DNA of 34,582 nt from Archangium sp. (GTDB lineage: Bacteria; Myxococcota; Myxococcia; Myxococcales; Myxococcaceae). Below the pieces are notes generated by a model, which had not been told where the DNA came from, did not search any database, and saw only the letters and a list, made by a program, of their open reading frames with translations. Shown piece after piece: positions 33,556 through 34,582 of this stretch; position 1 is the stretch's first letter, and each line of letters starts with the position of its first letter. A program made the translations under genes and the position numbers. Where the stretch lies: assembly GCA_016792935.1 (NCBI GenBank), contig JAEUJS010000376.1, forward strand, positions 1-34,582, written 5' to 3'.

Positions 33556-34233
33556 ATGACGTGGACGCGCGGTCTGGTGGGGCGAGTCGCCGCGAGCTTC
33601 GCGTTCCGCGTCGCCTGCTACGTCGCCATGGTCTGGATGGCGCTGCTCGCTGAGGCACGACCCGCGACGCCCGGTCCGCTGCCTGACGCGATCCTCGATG
33701 CGGTGCCGTACTCAGAGACGATCGATCGCTACAACTACATCCTCTGGCTCGTCTCGTACGTTCCCATCGCGGTGTGGCTGCTGCTCAAGGAGCCACCGCG
33801 CTTCATCCGCTACATGATCACCAGCGGCGTGCTCGCGCTGATCCGCGGCTTCTCCATCTGGGTCACCGGGCTCCCAGCCGTCACCGGAAAAGATCTTCAC
33901 GCCAGCATGCCCGAGCAGACGCGCTGGGAAGCGTTTCTCCACCTCATCACGCCGTTCGGCTTCTTCGACACCGGAGCCGGCGCGCGCGTCTACCTCACCA
34001 AAGATCTCTTCTTCTCGGGCCACACCGCCACGACGTTCCTCTTGCTGCTCTACGTGTGGAAGTTCCCGACGCTGCGCTGGGCGATGCTCGCAGCGCACGT
34101 GTTGATCGTCCTCAGCGTCTACTTCGCGCGGCTGCACTACACGATCGACGTCATCGGCGCGTACGCCATCACGCTCGCGTTGTTCACGCTCCGCGAAGGC
34201 CGCGTTGGCGTGAACGATGCTCCAGCGGCATGA
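33556..34233 (+). CDS. PAP2-like membrane enzyme, sphingomyelin-synthase-related
   Basis: A 225-residue integral membrane protein with about six hydrophobic segments and the C-terminal PAP2_C block of sphingomyelin and ceramide-phosphotransferases: LFFSGHTATTFLLLLY with His156 and YFARLHYTIDVIGAY with His194 and Asp198, the HHD triad. The family transfers phospho-head-groups between lipids; the bacterial substrate is unproven but myxobacteria make sphingolipid- and ceramide-type lipids, so a phosphosphingolipid or similar role is reasonable inference. ATG 33556; no obvious strong ribosome site (TGCAG upstream). Convergent with the permease gene across 4 bp. Confidence 0.85.
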   Translation: MTWTRGLVGRVAASFAFRVACYVAMVWMALLAEARPATPGPLPDAILDAVPYSETIDRYNYILWLVSYVPIAVWLLLKEPPRFIRYMITSGVLALIRGFSIWVTGLPAVTGKDLHASMPEQTRWEAFLHLITPFGFFDTGAGARVYLTKDLFFSGHTATTFLLLLYVWKFPTLRWAMLAAHVLIVLSVYFARLHYTIDVIGAYAITLALFTLREGRVGVNDAPAA

Positions 34234-34237
34234 ACGT

Positions 34238-34582
34238 TCACTTCAGGGCGACCGGTGGACCCTTGAAGATCCTGCGCACGCCGCCGAACCACGCGAGGAA
34301 GAGCAGGGCGATGGTGGCGAGCAAGGTGATGCCCGCGAGCCCGTGTGGCGGCAAGGACATCAACACCACCATGAACACGATCCACCCCACGGCGATCACG
34401 TTCACGATCCCGCCCCATTTCCCGAGCGACCAGGGCCCCGTGCGCGGCCAGCCCTTCTTGCGCGCGAGGAACGCCAGCAACACCGGCAACCCGTAGCTCG
34501 CGTACAGCGCGCTGGTGGAAAGCGCGGCCATCACGTCGAGCGCGTCGGCGAAGATCGCGAGCACGAACGCGATGGCCACCGA
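34238..34582 (-). CDS. APC-superfamily amino-acid/polyamine permease, C-terminal part
   Basis: Partial: the reading frame runs past the right edge of the window. The 115 visible residues hold the last transmembrane segments of an amino-acid permease: ALSTSALYASYGLPVLLAFLA, the charged cytosolic loop RKKGWPRTGPWSLGKWG, GGIVNVIAVGWIVFMVVLM and a final helix ITLLATIALLFLAWF with a basic tail. The GPWSLGKWGGIVNVIAV motif is typical of GABA/choline-permease-like APC members. Substrate not determinable from this end. Confidence 0.8.
   Translation of the reverse strand, partial: SVAIAFVLAIFADALDVMAALSTSALYASYGLPVLLAFLARKKGWPRTGPWSLGKWGGIVNVIAVGWIVFMVVLMSLPPHGLAGITLLATIALLFLAWFGGVRRIFKGPPVALK

Overview
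The window is a gene-dense, GC-rich (third-codon-position GC strongly favoured) chromosomal segment of a Gram-negative, almost certainly myxobacterial (Myxococcota) genome. The evidence is the combination of Gly/Ser-linker lipoproteins, Cys-rich repeat lipoproteins, DAG-rich linkers followed by a MYXO-CTERM-like tail, thrombospondin type-3 repeats, a WGR/TIGR02996/LRR protein, a small SWIB-domain protein, degenerate Ser/Thr kinases with a C-terminal membrane anchor, and an ECF42-type sigma factor. No rRNA, tRNA, CRISPR array, insertion sequence, integrase or phage gene was seen. No gene-free stretch exceeds 300 bp; the longest gaps are about 160 bp (8961-9116 and 17198-17356).

Layout. 1-4786: a kelch/propeller-like lipoprotein and a coiled-coil protein (minus), an InhA-type enoyl-ACP reductase (plus), a small membrane protein (minus) and a 592-residue Cys-rich lipoprotein (plus). 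4787-8960: a translationally coupled pair of PAS sensor kinases, one carrying an N-terminal receiver and a C-terminal degenerate receiver, preceded by an extended SDR epimerase. 9117-13054: SWIB protein with a strong terminator, a TetR regulator divergent from a saccharopine-dehydrogenase-like oxidoreductase around a palindrome, then an overlapping string of a Cys-containing exported protein, a class I glutamine amidotransferase and a small lipoprotein that appears frameshifted. 13048-15543: ECF42 sigma operon (VOC protein, DGPF protein, sigma factor, then a secretin/pilus N-domain protein). 15614-18538: two paralogous exported phosphodiester-glycosidase proteins with different surface anchors. 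18582-23501: glgX, a TerC/Alx membrane protein, apaG, a Sua5-type tRNA threonylcarbamoylation enzyme and queF. 23469-27701: a 2-oxoglutarate/Fe(II) dioxygenase bracketed by two catalytically degenerate protein kinases. 27706-31954: metallophosphoesterase, manA, and an oxidative-stress block dps / Fur-family regulator / ahpC / ahpD. 31995-34582: WGR-LRR protein, a sphingomyelin-synthase-like PAP2 membrane enzyme and the C-terminal end of an APC-type permease.

Functional links supported by context: the Dps-Fur-AhpC-AhpD block forms one peroxide-defence unit with an inverted repeat in the divergent promoter region; the two histidine kinases overlap by four bases and probably act on each other; the ECF42 sigma factor is translated as part of the operon it is expected to control. 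I found no convincing wholly new system. The most unusual elements are the pseudokinase-dioxygenase-pseudokinase arrangement, the kinase with a terminal pseudo-receiver, the InhA-like FabI with alanines at two drug-contact positions, and palindromes that enclose the paired stop codons of tightly convergent genes.
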